Shown: in pieces, positions 33,033-45,224 of the stretch
Layout: each line of letters starts with the position of its first letter
How positions within the stretch are numbered: position 1 is the first letter of the stretch
Translations under genes and position numbers: made by a program
Notes under the pieces: generated by a model
Told to the model about the DNA's origin: nothing
Seen by the model: only the letters and a program-made list of their open reading frames with translations
Database searches by the model: none
Assembly: GCA_014607495.2 (NCBI GenBank)
Contig: CP053161.1
Span: 744,001-808,000, forward strand
Origin: Carposina sasakii
Lineage: Eukaryota; Arthropoda; Insecta; Lepidoptera; Carposinidae
DNA: 64,000 bases
Direction of reading: 5' to 3'

Positions 33033-33387
33033 CTGGGTGTAAAAAGACAACTTTGTTCTTTTAATACCTTGTGTTCTTTGTAACATCACGATCATTCTCT
33101 TTCCAAGATATTGAGGTCCAAAGTTACATTAATATTATCATTTTTTTACATAAATCCATCTGAAACCGGTTAACAACCATTTTTTTCAAAGATACCAAGT
33201 CAAAATGTTAGTTTTGTAGGTACATTTGTACTTTGCGCATCAAACGAATAGATTGCTTGCAATAAAATGACAGTATTTTTTCATTTTTTTTTGTCATTTC
33301 CCAGAGTTGGGTCCATAGAAGAAAATGATCGTAATCTTACAAAGAATACGAGGTATTAAAAAAACATTGTGGTCTTTTTACACCCTG
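33033..33387. mobile_element. MITE, GGGTGTAAAAAGAC type
   Basis: Left TACTGGGTGTAAAAAGACAA, right GTGGTCTTTTTACACCCTGTA. The inner arms also mirror (AATACCTTGTGTTCTTTGTA and the right-side counterpart). A fuller copy is at 57927-58338. Confidence 0.72.
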
Positions 33388-33399
33388 TATATAATAATA

Positions 33400-33648
33400 T
33401 AATCACGCCTTTATCCCTTACGGGGTAGGCAGAGCACCAAGGGCCGATAGAACTACATGGTGCCACATCTGACCAATTTTGAGGGTATAGTTGAGATGTA
33501 CAAGTTCGGCTAGTAGTGACAGGTGTTCAGCCCATCGCCTACAAAACACCCTCTTGTCCCTCTTACTTGTACTTGTACAGTATGCCCGGGAAGAGAAGCA
33601 GCTGTAGTATTATACTTTTTTTTTTCACTGCCAGAGCAGCATAGAAGA
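33400..33648 (-). repeat. Repeat with (TGTA)n tail, inverse copy
   Basis: AATCACGCCTTTATCCCTTA to CTGCCAGAGCAGCATAGAAG. Confidence 0.72.
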
Positions 33649-33649
33649 T

Positions 33650-34535
33650 TGTTATTATTTTCATTATCATTATTATTTTCGCGATAATTCGGATTCGGTA
33701 CGATTTCGGATATCTGAGAAAGGACAATTAATTCTTACTAAATATCAGACTGGTAGGAATTAGAGTAAGGGCTGATTTCTACAATGGACAAATGCCTATC
33801 TGACGGATAAAGTTGATCCCCTAAAATAGGTCGTGTGGCTTATACACCCACTTTTTATCAGTTAGTGTGTTAAGTCTCATGTAATATAAACAATTTTTAT
33901 AACATTCTGCGTTATCTGTTATACGCTGTCACTATCATAATTTTTTCCCCAACAATTTCCACTGCGCCCCGAACTATTATTATATTATAAGATCGTCCGT
34001 CGATTTTGCAGGTTGGTTTCCCGCGCTCTTCTTGCCGGTATGTGGTTTCCACGCTAGAAACCTTCCGCGCCATCTGCCATCGGTTCTTCGAGTTATGTGC
34101 CCTGCCCATTGCTACTTTAGCTTGCTGTACCGTTGGGTTAGATAAATTAAAAAAGCCATACGACTTCGTAGTTCAAATATGTAAGTACGGAAAACTCATG
34201 CTGTCTTTCTCTAAAACCCGATCAAGATAGAGAGAATTATACTTTAGATGGACTGTCAAATCAATATGATTGCAAAATAGGCCCTAAAATATACACTTTG
34301 GTAATCAGCGTAGAAAGGTTGATTCAGTATTTATTTATTAGGTGTAAGAATTACTAAGAGAGAATATATCAAGTTATTTGGGGGCAATTGGGGTTATTGG
34401 TGGGTCAAATACTGTAACAACCTTGCGAGAGGATGACGCCCCGATGATGTGATTATCATCATCATATTCATCACCTTAAACATGCACAATATCGTATAGT
34501 AAACATGGTAATAAAATTACAGTTTTCTTTCACGA
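33650..34535. other. Gene-free DNA upstream of cuticle gene 6 terminator
   Basis: No supported gene; short open frames at 33912-34230 on both strands have no recognisable features. Confidence 0.45.
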
Positions 34536-34617
34536 TTATTTTAATTGTTTGTCGTCATTATACAAAAATAATAAATATAAAAAAACAACTAGATTTGTAC
34601 ATTTTTTCCGAGTCTCA

Positions 34618-37016
34618 TCACCAGCCATAGTTGGCAGATAGGCCGCTGTATGTTACATGAGAGACAGCGGGAGCGGCGGAATAAGCGACAGCGGATTTCA
34701 GAAGAGGAGCGGACGCGTAAGTCGCTACTGGCGCGGCGTGAGCGTAAGTCGCGGGGGCAGCGTAAGTCAGGGGTGCGGCATGAGCGGTGTACGCTGATAC
34801 TGGCGCGGCGTAAGTTGCTACTGGCGCGGCATGGGCAGCGTAAGTTGCCACTGGCGCGGCATGTGCGGCATAACTTGTGTAAGGCGCTGAGTACGCTAAC
34901 GGAGCTGAATACGCCACGGGAGCTACCGCTTTAGCTACCAATGGTGCGGCATGAGCGGTGTGGGTGGAATAAGACGACACTGAAGATACAGCTGGGGCTA
35001 CAGACTTGATGAGGGGTGCTGAGTAGGCAACTGGGGCGTGGGCAACGGGAGCGGCATATGCTGAGTAGGCTGGGGCAGCGTAGGACGCTACTGGGGCAGC
35101 GTAGGATGCTACCGGGGCAGCGTAAGATGCGACTGGGGCAGCGTATGACACGGGGGCAGCTGCGGCGTAAGAGGCCACTGGAGATGCGATGAGGCCGGCG
35201 CGGGCGGTCGCCACAGCGCACAAGAGAACGATGAACTGGAAAATAAAAAAATTATAAAAGAAACATATAAAAAATGATGTTCACAAACAGTAACTAAGCT
35301 TAGAAAATGTTATGAAAAATGTGTTTTTTTTTATAAAGATAGATAATTTTTCCTCTTTTTTCATTGATAATAAGGTAAATATCATAAAGATAAAAATCAA
35401 ATGTTGTTGTTTAAGTTGTAAACACTTAATGCGCTTTTTACAATATATAGTACTCGTATATACGTACATTATCTTTGTAAATGATTTTTCTAAATAAACA
35501 GCAGGTGTAGAAAATAAAAAAGAGCCCTAATAACCTCGCTTCATTTAGTTACCAGGTTACCACACACATAACAATAACATGGAAAGCAATTAAGCTAGTA
35601 GCGACACAATATAAAATCATTTTCTATTAATAAAACGCAATTAATTTGCAAGTTCAATGGCGCAATATGATGAAGATGCATACAACACTCCATCTCCATT
35701 GTCACTACCACACGCGATTGAATTGTAAAGATGACTAAAGATATGCAATTAACATATGTAGTAATCTTTTATGAATGGATGTGCTTTGCAATATAAGGAA
35801 AAGATTTCTAGGACCTATTATTGCGTAAGCTTGATAAATAAATGGATGTATGTATGTGTAGATTTTACACTTTTCATAAGACAATATTTTTCTTACATAA
35901 TTTTGCTATTTTAACGAAGATACTGGAGGTCACAAGCATATAAAAATAAGTAGGCAATCAGTTTTTGATCTTATTTCGGTGTTGGAAATCCGATTCTAGG
36001 GTTCAATAAATTATCGAATTTTATCGAATCTTATTTACATTAAACTTTTAATCGGTTGTTTTTGGTGAAAAATGAAACGGATATCTATCAATAATATTAA
36101 GAAGACGTATTACTAGACTACGAAAACATAGGTCATTAAAATGAAGAGTTAACAAAATTCGTATGACATTAAAATTTTATGTTATTGGCAAAATAGCTCT
36201 TGGCTAATTATCATCGAATAATTTAGCTGAAAAGAACTAGCAAAATTAATAATTTAATTAACCTAAGTCTCATTTATCTATTTTAGCACTCTGCAGCGAA
36301 ATGCATTTACTCTTATACTCTTGACCTCCTTTTTAACACACTTTGCTCTCTGCAATTACAATCCTTAAAAATTGGAGATATCATTAACAACCTTAATTGA
36401 TAATAGCTACACTTTCTGTAATCCAATTGTCCCTATCAGGTCTAAACAGTATCCACACAAATACACACGAAAAATTTAAAAAAGTAAATACGGTCAAGTT
36501 TTATTCGAGTTTTAATGTATTCCATATGGAGATCTTGCTAACATTACGAGTATATAAGTGAATGTTTGTGAAAATATGAAGATGTTTGGGCCCTTTCGTA
36601 GTAGTCAAAGGTAACTATTTTCTTATATTTCTACGCTTATTATTATTGCTTTTAAGCTACGCTCATATTTATTATTTGCTTATAAGGGCCGTTTTTTTCA
36701 ATCACATAGCCCATATGAAGGACAAAGTCGATACTGCCTTTCTCTAAAATTTGGTCAAGAAGACAGCATCAACATTATACTTTAGATCTGATCAGATCAT
36801 CTAAACAATGTTTAGATGTTTAGTAAACATGTGAAAAATCGGCCCAGATTCGTTTTAATTTGAGATGTGTTTTTATCTTGCATCCCGATATGTTTGCTTT
36901 TTAAAAACTTTTTTAGGCCTTATCAAATTTTAAGGCCTTTTTACACTATATCATCACACTATTAAAAAAAACCTGTATAACTTTTATATCACACGCACTC
37001 GTACCTTGGTTGCCAT
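34618..37016 (-). CDS. Cuticular protein, Ala/Pro/Val/Tyr-rich
   Basis: Predicted secreted cuticle protein of 209 residues. Exon 1 is 37016-37005 (M-A-T-K); the intron is 37004-35236 (GTACGA...TTCCAG, 1769 bp, phase 0); exon 2 is 35235-34618. The signal peptide, MATKFIVLLCAVATARA, ends near residue 17. The mature chain starts GLIASPVASY and consists of [17 protein letters not shown] and [20 protein letters not shown] modules. It ends in [20 protein letters not shown] and GLSANYGW, the family signature. The most similar neighbour in modules is the first gene ([12 protein letters not shown]). There is no canonical AATAAA soon after the stop; ATTAAA (TTTAAT at 34540-34545 on the plus strand) may serve. 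Its intron is the longest of the six. Confidence 0.86.
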
Positions 37017-37066
37017 TTTGCTATATTAGTCGCACTACAAGTGATGTCGTTTAATGTTGCAGTTTG

Positions 37067-37074
37067 CTTTTATA
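37067..37074 (-). promoter_or_regulatory. TATA box of sixth cuticle gene
   Basis: TATAAAAG on the minus strand, about 58 bases before the ATG at 37016. Confidence 0.7.
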
Positions 37075-37679
37075 GTGTTACGGTTTCCCCTGCGCCTGCG
37101 CAACTCGCTTGGAACCCTGTCACTGAAAATTATGTCATATATGATGGATGTTTGGCGGTTACGGTGTTGGTATTCATATGGGATAGGAGCTTTGGATGTT
37201 TAATAGTGTTATGTTGGTAATGTTATATGAAAAATTCTTTAAGGTTTTTAAATTCAGATAATACTCGTAAATACGTGAAAAAAAATTGAGATACGCAATT
37301 ACTTTTTTGCAAGTGCTTTTGCTTTCAATTTTAAACTTAAATTAAGAGAAAGTATATGTATTAAAATAGCAATAAATGCTACCTAAAACACTAAGTTCTA
37401 GTTTCATGTCCAGAAACACGATTGCGATTGTCCTATGTAGACTTACTCCTCACCACGTGGGACATAATAATATGAAGATAAGGGGAGAAGAGTGCACACC
37501 CTTTTCTCACGTCTGTCTACTTGCACACCTCGTAATTTCAGGAGGTGTAATCTTTTAACTATTCCCTATCTATCTACATACATAATACACACATCTGTGT
37601 TCCCAAAAATGAGGTAGCCAGAACTGCAGGATCTCGAGGAAGATCCCACAGCCACGTTTAGCATAATTATCTAATTATG

Positions 37680-38020
37680 ATGATCTCCGACCGTATTTCG
37701 GCCAAGGCGACCAATCTCTACTGAGATTGGCCAGGTACGCAGGAGATATTATAGTGCACAAGTGTGTGCGCAAACACAGATGCACTCTCTATTTCCTCAC
37801 TCTCATAGTCCGAAGGGACGGAAAGCCGACACGACCGGAGAGAGATCAAGCGCAGGACCAACGGTTTTACGTGCTTTCCGAGGCACGAGCTAAGTGACAA
37901 TTTTGCAACATTAAAATCTGTACATGAAATATGTTCATTGGTACAGACCCGTGACTGGGATCGAACTTACGCCTCCCGCTTGGAAGGTGCACGTCTTAAC
38001 CACTGGGCTATCACCGCTTG
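37680..38020 (-). repeat. tRNA-derived SINE, second family, longer copy
   Basis: On the minus strand it starts with GCGGTGATAGCCCAGTGGTT (box A), then GGTTCGATCCCAGTCACGGG-like box B, then TGAACATATTTCATG and a body extending to GGCCGAAATACGGTCGGAG. A shorter relative is at 24160-24305. Confidence 0.7.
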
Positions 38021-38411
38021 CATCTAATTCTCGTACTTACACTGGGTGTACGAAACGAATATAGGTATTAGTGATACTACAATATAGGAAGGTATATATT
38101 CAACTTCATCATTAGGAGGTCAACATAGCTCTAGGCAAAGGTTCATTTCTGACATTTGTAGCGGTGGTCATTTGAGAAAAGGGGACAATTTCAAATATAA
38201 CAAACAAGTATCCGTACCACCAGTAATTTGAGATAGGAGTGTTTTTCCTCGTGTAGACTTTTTGGGCGTGATCAAACTTAAAAATATTCGAAAGTTTAAA
38301 GAGATTATAGCTAATATTCACTATTCTCTATTTTAACAAAATATTTTTGATAAATATCACGAAAATGACTAATGTTTAGGACATCATATATTGTGTAATA
38401 ATGCCATTATA

Positions 38412-38670
38412 CAGGGTGTAACAAAAGGGGTATGTTAAGCATATAGCTATGAAATCAGCCTAACTGTAGAGAACCTATCCCCAAAATTTGAAGTTCGAAA
38501 TCATATGTTTATTTTTCAGGATTGTACGAATATTCTTGAGTTATTTAGGAATTCTCCATACTATTTGAAAAAATAAATATGTGATTTCGAACCTCAAATT
38601 TTGGAGATAGATTCTCTACATTAAGCTATTTTCATAGCTTTTCGCTTAACATACCCCTTTTGTTACCCTG
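38412..38670. mobile_element. Long-hairpin MITE, CAGGGTGTAACA type
   Basis: CAGGGTGTAACAAAAGGGGT at the left, ACCCCTTTTGTTACCCTG at the right, with TTCGCTTAACAT and TATGTTAAGC mirrored. Confidence 0.78.
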
Positions 38671-40289
38671 TAGAGTGTGAATAAAAGAAATATTAAAATT
38701 TTTCGTATGAAAGTGTATCTCGTAAACCACAAATAGTGTGACAACCCACAGTCTAGTTAAGCATGAAAATTCTTGATACCTTTACACACAGTGCAAAGGT
38801 GGAAAGCTCAGAATGCCTTTGCCCATTCTACGTCTGTTAAGCCTGATATGTCAGCCATGTTTCGTAAGTACACAACTTCACGCCATTCTGTCTGATAATG
38901 TCGTTGTAGCAATAGCCGGGCAGGTCAGTCGTGTCCTGCAAGTGGTACACAGAGTAGACAAGTCAGTGAAATAACGTGGATTCTGTTAATACTGAAACTA
39001 GCTGATTAAACTAAATAAAAAAATAACTTAAGAAGCTATATAACATTATTAGCATGAGGGCTTGTGACTCAACTTTTTAATGACATAGCACTCTATATTG
39101 AGCTTTGATTCAAAAAGTAAATCTTAATTATTTACATCTACCTAAATGCACGATAAACATAAAAAATATCGTTTGGATCACTAGTCAAAGCTCAGACTAA
39201 TCATAGCATGAACCAAGAAAGATATAGCAGCTTATAGCTAAAAAAATAATGACTAAATGAGAGTTATTCAGCAGTCATTGGCGCTAGACAGAGACAAATA
39301 AAAAATCCTTACTAAGTAATTTGGCTTTTGATAGTAATCATATTCTAGACCCCAAAATATATTAATTCATCTACATAATACCACCTGTGCGAGTGTCGAA
39401 AATCCTATTCAATTATTTTTGTTACTCTGTGACAATCCAAAACGGGTTTACAAAAGAAAATTGGCAGTACCGTGCATATGTCTCTATCAGCTGGCCTATT
39501 GTGAACGAACGAGTACACAATTACTGCGGGACACACGTGTGAGATCGATCGGTGAATTAAATCACTAGAAGTGACCATATATTTTTACAAAATATATTTA
39601 ATTATACAGCGTGGCGAAGAAAATACAACAATAAGTAATCCCTGATAGGTGATTGCGTTTTTAACGTTCATGTAAAAACATTTAGTCACAAATCGTAGTT
39701 CAGTCACAGTTTTTCCATTCATACAATTTTAAGCATGCTGTAACTATTTGTTATTACCCTTATACTGTTGGATATATTGGTTACTGTGTTAAGATATACC
39801 TACTATAAATAAGTACATAATCGTCTTTTCTAATCTACAATACAAATCGCCAGTAACGTCCATTATATTATAAAAAACAAACATTTAGTAACTGTAATCA
39901 TTGATAAAATATAATAGGTAAAAAAAATCAAAAAGTTAAACCCAACCAAACAAAACGTTAAAAACTTCCGGAAATATTCGTATATTATAAATATGACGTC
40001 TACGCAATTATAATACATCATTTTTAAGATTGGTGATATTTTGCGCTAAACTGATGAATTTTATTGTCTATGATGATGGTAGTTATTTGGAGATGAAAAA
40101 TTCTTTAGCGAACGTACCCACGAATTTCTTCATGTTCCCGTTGGAATTTCGAAAAAATCCTGTCTTACGTCTACGTCGTCATATCAAGAAAGAATACACC
40201 CTCTAAGCTCGGTTTAGGCTGCGCGATCATCCGTCAGTCATTCAGGTCAAAGCATTTTAAGGCGAGGTACTAGTGGACAAGCGAAAAAC

Positions 40290-40755
40290 ACCTTTCGCTA
40301 GAACAAATTGTTTTGGTATTTACAACTAACTATCAATCTTGAAAATAATACTCAACATACGTATGTATGTTATGTATATTCAGGATATTGTATTTATCAC
40401 AACACATTATAAAACAACGTCGCTTCCCCCTGTCTGTCCCTATGTATGCTTCGATCTCTAAACGCAACGGATTTTGATGCGTTTTTTATAATAGAGTGAT
40501 TCAAGATATAGGTCTATATGTATAACTAGGGACCTGCCCCTACGAAGTCGTGAGCGGCCGCTAGTTCTTAATAATCCAATCCGTGCCCCTGATTACGTAA
40601 AAGCAATAGCAAAGCTGAAGCTATCGCTTTGCTTCAGCTTTGCTATTGATTTTACGTAATCAGGAGCACGGATTGGATTATTAAGAAATACGTATGTTGA
40701 GTATTATTTTCAAGATTGATAGTCGGCAAGCCGAAGCAAAACAATATTCGCCTTG
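40290..40755. repeat. Large palindrome split by a Helitron-like insertion
   Basis: The right arm (about 40623-40722) is the inverse of the left arm made of 40323-40364 plus 40565-40621. The mirrored sequences are CTATCAATCTTGAAAATAAT, ACTCAACATACGTAT and TTCTTAATAATCCAATCCGT. The outer parts (CAAAACAAT) still match weakly. Bases 40365-40564 have no counterpart in the right arm. Confidence 0.8.
40365..40564 (+). mobile_element. Helitron-like element inserted in palindrome arm
   Basis: Contains ACATTATAAAACAACGTCGC, CTAAACGCAACGGATTTTGA and TTTTTTATAATAGAGTGATT, and ends CGTGAGCGGCCGCTAG, all features of an abundant insect Helitron-like family. The other arm of the palindrome shows the uninterrupted site. 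Confidence 0.75.
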
Positions 40756-42863
40756 AAATGTCAAAGTTCCTTTGAAATTCATTTTACCTAATACGAATTT
40801 GATAAGCAATCAGCGATTTTTGTACAATTTTCGCTAGCGCTTTGCTTTTGCCAGTTAGGTAATAAGGGGGCGTGACATATTCAGTAATGTTTATACCTTT
40901 GACCACTGTATTATATTTATCTACTTATAGGTCTTAGAATAAGATAGGTATACTAAAGAGGGAATAGAATATTATCTTCTAAAATCTAAATGAAATACTC
41001 ATATATTGAATTGAACTAATAAAATACCTAGCTTGTAAATATCAAGCTTAAAATTAGAAACACAATTGGATTTTATAATATTTTGTTCTGGTGAAATATT
41101 GTCTTGACAGTACGATTTTTGAGGTTGTATCTAGACAACCACAAATGTCTAAATGTAACTTATACATTTTGTTGTCATGGTTGTACTCCATTACTGGAGG
41201 TCTACCATCATCTTACTAAATCTGGACTTCAAAAATTATAACCTTTAAACCTTATTCTTTTCTATGGAAAATAAATTTATTTGAACCAAAATTAACACAA
41301 AGTATCAACATCTTCAGTAATTGGGTGACATATGTATAGTATATATTATATAGTATAGGTATATTGTATACACCCAGCTAAATAATATTCCAGCTAACAA
41401 GTTTCCACTTTAATACTGCAGAATTTGGAGTAACTTGTTTTATTAGTTGAAATAATATGAAACGTCTAATTGCTAGCTCAGATGTAAAATATAGGGTTGT
41501 CCCGTGGTACAATAAAATTTCTTAAAATAGTGCAATAGTACAGTTATAAGATTAAGAGCACAACTTTATTTACGGTAGAAAAAACAAAATAACGGAGTGT
41601 AAAGCTAGCTGCTGATTTTAATGCATAAAACGATTTCGTCGGCCATTTTCCGCGATTGAACTTAACATTTTACTCGATCTTAAGCTGCAGTTAATATAGT
41701 ACAGGGAGAATAGGTGGGTCATTTTTTACCATAAATTACACACAGAACATATAAACATCTATAAAAATAAACAATTATACCTACAGATATATTGAAAATC
41801 CACATGGAAGGGTCTCTATTGAAGATAAACCATGATCATAGGAATCATCTAACCTCTACCTGGAGATCATAATATTACCCATACATAGGTGTGTACTCGT
41901 AAAAGATGATTACTTTGTAAGGTTAAGAAAAACAAATTATTTTATTGAAATCTCAATTTCTGGATTTGAGTATGAGAAAAGTGAGTGAAATAAATATAGG
42001 ATAAAATAGTAATCGCTTTTATTTTGGCTTCTAATATGTAGGTACATTTTACAGCGATTCCCCCTTAAGGTGATCATTTCGTACTACTTTCCCCCTTTTA
42101 TTTCCCTTAATTTGTTGAAATCCTTAAATAAATTACTTTTTGTCAACCCTAGACTAAACTTAACCCTAATGTCCTAGCTAGATATAACTTAAATCATTCC
42201 AGACAAGTTAACACATTGATTTAAAAGCAAGTTAAGAACCATTAAAGCTTCATAACGGCGACACGGTAACTTACGTAGTTTTTTTTAATTCATATTTTAA
42301 TTTGTTTCAAGTTGTATGTTTATAAATTGTAGATCAGTTAACTAAAAGTTTTTTTTATAAAAAATAAATATCATTAGGTACCACCCTGTATACTTCAATT
42401 ATAATAACCTGAAGAGGATTATGTATACCTTACTTTCTTACTTAGTTATTCGCGAAAAAACGTGATGTAATTAAAACTTTAGGCCTACATACTGAAATCC
42501 ACAATTTTTTTTTATTGCGGAAACAAAAAAATATTTACTGAATATAATGATGCACTACGTATAATTCTAATTTAAAGTGACTTGATTAGTGGTAAATCTA
42601 GTTTCATGTGCTTAAACGAAACTAGGCTATAAAAAAATGCCTTCAAATAAAAATCATTGAACAATAATTTCCTATACATCTACTCGTATTAATTTGAGGA
42701 CAGGCATGTAGATTACTTATGTTAATAAAATTTCTAAGCGTTACGAAATTTAGGTATGTAAGTGTAATTAGTAAAACAACTCATATGCAATTTATCTCAT
42801 GCTTGTCCTTATTTATATTGTAAACCGTAGGAACATATGGATCATATCAATGTATGATAAATT

Positions 42864-43010
42864 GATCGATTCCGGCAGTCACACTTATACCTAAACGTAA
42901 AATTAGTCCTACCTGTTCTTTTCTTTCTCAGCCATTTAGGTTAAGAACGGAGAGAGATAGACCCGACTAAAATTAGGTTTAGGTTTAAGTGTGACTGCCG
43001 GAATCGACCA
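42864..43010. mobile_element. MITE with CGATTCCGGCAGTCACACTT ends
   Basis: GATCGATTCCGGCAGTCACA at the left is mirrored by AGTGTGACTGCCGGAATCGA at the right, arms of about 24 bases, total near 147 bases. The internal TTAAGAACGGAGAGAGATAG is shared with 8639-8749. Confidence 0.75.
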
Positions 43011-43496
43011 TAATATCTATTTTAATAATTTCATTTTCACAACCACCGAGCGACTCTATCTACTTACAAACAATATTTACGTATCACTGACGTGTCATTC
43101 TCACGGTAAGCCCACTTGCATCGTTGTCAATGTATCGGGTTTTAATTTATTAGCATCAAGTTAGCATGTATCTACTGTTATCTCTATTTAAGTTGGCAAC
43201 ACACACTGGCGCTAGTGCTATTTAGTGTGAATGCTATAGTCATAAATTTGGATAAGTTCTATCAATAGTCGCTGGACTTCTTAGGATGGTATTTCAGGAC
43301 GTTTATAGAATTCACATTGTTTGTGGGCGTGACCTAAATTGCATTGTTTTTGTTTGTTGTACTCTTTGACGACATGCCATCGTCAATCAGGATTTACAAT
43401 GTGCTATGAAAAATTTACATGTTTAATTTGCCTATGACATTGTGCAAGTTTGTTTTTCGAAATTTCAATGGCATTTGCGTGAGTTATAGAGATTCA

Positions 43497-43827
43497 GGGG
43501 GTCTACTCTAAAATGCCGCTTTCGAATCTTTCGGTCCGACCGAAGCCCGACCGAATCGAAGCCATTGACAGCCTTTGACCCTACTATGAAATTGCTTCGG
43601 ATTCATTCATCTGAGTTCACAACTCATTCGGAACTATAGAGAATAATTCACATTGACTAATATTATAAGCTTTCTATTATCTAGCTTTATACCTGTCACA
43701 TAGAGTTCGATCAGACCGAATGAAAAAACGACGCGACTGATTCGATCGATACGAAGGAAGTTCGTAGTAGGAAACACCTCGATATTCGGCCGATACTTCG
43801 TTTATCGTCACTTCAGAGTAGACCTCC
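43497..43827. mobile_element. MITE with GGGGGTCTACTCT ends
   Basis: GGGGGTCTACTCTAAAATGC at the left and CTTCAGAGTAGACCTCC at the right are inverted. The centre has mirrored TTCGGTCGGACCG-type sequence. Non-coding. Confidence 0.6.
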
Positions 43828-43850
43828 TCGTTCGTTCGTCTTGCTTCAGA

Positions 43851-43990
43851 TCTTCAGCCTATTGCAGTCCACTGCTGGACGTAAGCCTCCCCCAGTGTAC
43901 GCCACATGGCTCGATCTCCCGTTTTTGCCATCCAGTCACTACCAGCCGTCCTCTTTAGGTCATCGGTCCATTTGGTCGGAGGGCCAGCCT
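43851..43990 (-). repeat. SINE-like/RTE 3' fragment
   Basis: TCTTCAGCCTATTGCAGTCC then a GTCATCGGTCCATTTGGTCG block typical of RTE-like 3' ends. A related fragment is at 48105-48240. Confidence 0.6.
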
Positions 43991-44269
43991 AATCCAAATG
44001 TTAGTGAAATTTAGAATAACTAACAAAGTCTGTCTATTTTTACAAAATCTTTTATATTGACAAAAGGAATATTAAATGGGCAATGAAAGTATAATGCCAA
44101 CTTCGGGCACATCCATAAAACATGGGTTCTAAGTGAAAAACTATGTCCAGTAGCTACCCTTATTAATAAGGGAACAAGTAAATGTAGAAACGATACGATT
44201 TTTGTCGACGAAGTACGTGAAGATAAAAACGTATAAATCATTAATATTTATGTATAATTTCACTGCCAG

Positions 44270-44430
44270 TTGCTATAATGAATAGTATCGATGTTTGTTT
44301 TCGAGTCTAAATAAATCTAGTTTAAATACTTATGTATGTATCTATATACAGCTGTCTAGTAACCACGTCACAAGACTTTAGGGATCTTAGTGTGGGACTA
44401 GGTTAATGTTTGTGTGTGTGTGTGTGTTGT
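44270..44430 (+). repeat. Headless SINE copy plus (TG)n
   Basis: ATCGATGTTTGTTTTCGAGT to TAGTGTGGGACTAGGTTAAT is the body of the SINE at 27170, followed by a (TG)n run at about 44408-44428. Confidence 0.65.
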
Positions 44431-45057
44431 AAAGATTTATTTATTTATTTTTATGTCAAAAAGACAAATGAATTTCGTGCAGTTCGTGAAGGACATGCAG
44501 ATACGTCATCTGTTTATTTTACCACTTACGATACACTTACACCATTCATTTTTTAATATCACACTATGTTTTGAGTTTTTACAAAACAGCGCTAGATTTC
44601 GCCATCCTGCGCAAAATTACAAATCAAATAGTAGGCGGTACTTGTTTGAGAATCTGTCATCAAGTCATCAAATCGTATCGATTACACTGCCATCGATAAT
44701 TCAATACATTATCTTATCGATAAATTGTCCTATCGATTTTAGTGAAATATCAGTTGATCTTAGTACGGCCTTCAGGCGCTCTAATAATTCAACTACTTTC
44801 GAAAAAGAATAAATCCTCCATGTCGTAAGCTGTCTAGATAAGCTCAAGATAAGAAGAAACTTTTGAAATGTAATAAAACTTTACCTGGTTTATTACAGAA
44901 ATAAAATGGACAGCTTTTTACTGAGTCCTGTTTGGAACTGCCCATTCAAGTAAATTTAAGATTGCATGATTTTTATATCACGAGGATTTTTAAAGATACC
45001 GACTAATTCACTAAACTTCATGTACTCTTTCTTGTACTTATTTGTACCTATGCATAA

Positions 45058-45222
45058 GATCATCATCATTACAGCCATTAAGTCCACTGCTGAACATAGG
45101 CTTCTCCCATTTACCATCACTGCGACCGGTTGGAAGCGGTCTGCGACCTGAGTAGGTCATCTGCTTGTAGGTGGCCTTCAAATTTGCTATCTCGGCTGCG
45201 CTTACCTGTAGTTGTGACACAT
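45058..45222 (-). repeat. RTE-like 3' fragment
   Basis: ATCATCATTACAGCC (inverse (GAT)n tail), AGTCCACTGCTGAACATAGG, CGACCGGTTGGAAGCGGTCT and a tail reaching TAGTTGTGACAC. Shorter relative at 57103-57204. Confidence 0.65.
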
Positions 45223-45224
45223 TA

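Larger units (their letters stand above)
37080..40285. other. Gene-free region
   Basis: No host gene recognised. It holds a SINE of the second tRNA-derived family (about 37680-38020, minus; box B GGGATCGAACTTACGCCTCC on the plus strand) and a CAGGGTGTAACA MITE (38412-38670). The remainder, 38.7-40.3 kb, is AT-rich with nothing I can name. Confidence 0.5.
40760..44265. other. Gene-free region with two MITEs
   Basis: No gene recognised; AT-rich. Identified pieces are the MITE 42864-43010, the MITE 43497-43827 and a SINE-like 3' fragment at 43851-43990. Confidence 0.45.

Noticed and set aside
34931..35221. Arg/Pro/Cys-rich frame overlapping the sixth cuticle gene
   Set aside because: Alternative-phase reading of the same repeat codons. 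Similar shadows at 738-1193, 7377-7559, 19215-19790 and 21957-22437 were rejected for the same reason.
44414..44812. 132-residue open frame
   Set aside because: AT-rich, starts in a (TG)n run at a SINE end, no domain, signal peptide or splice context recognised.
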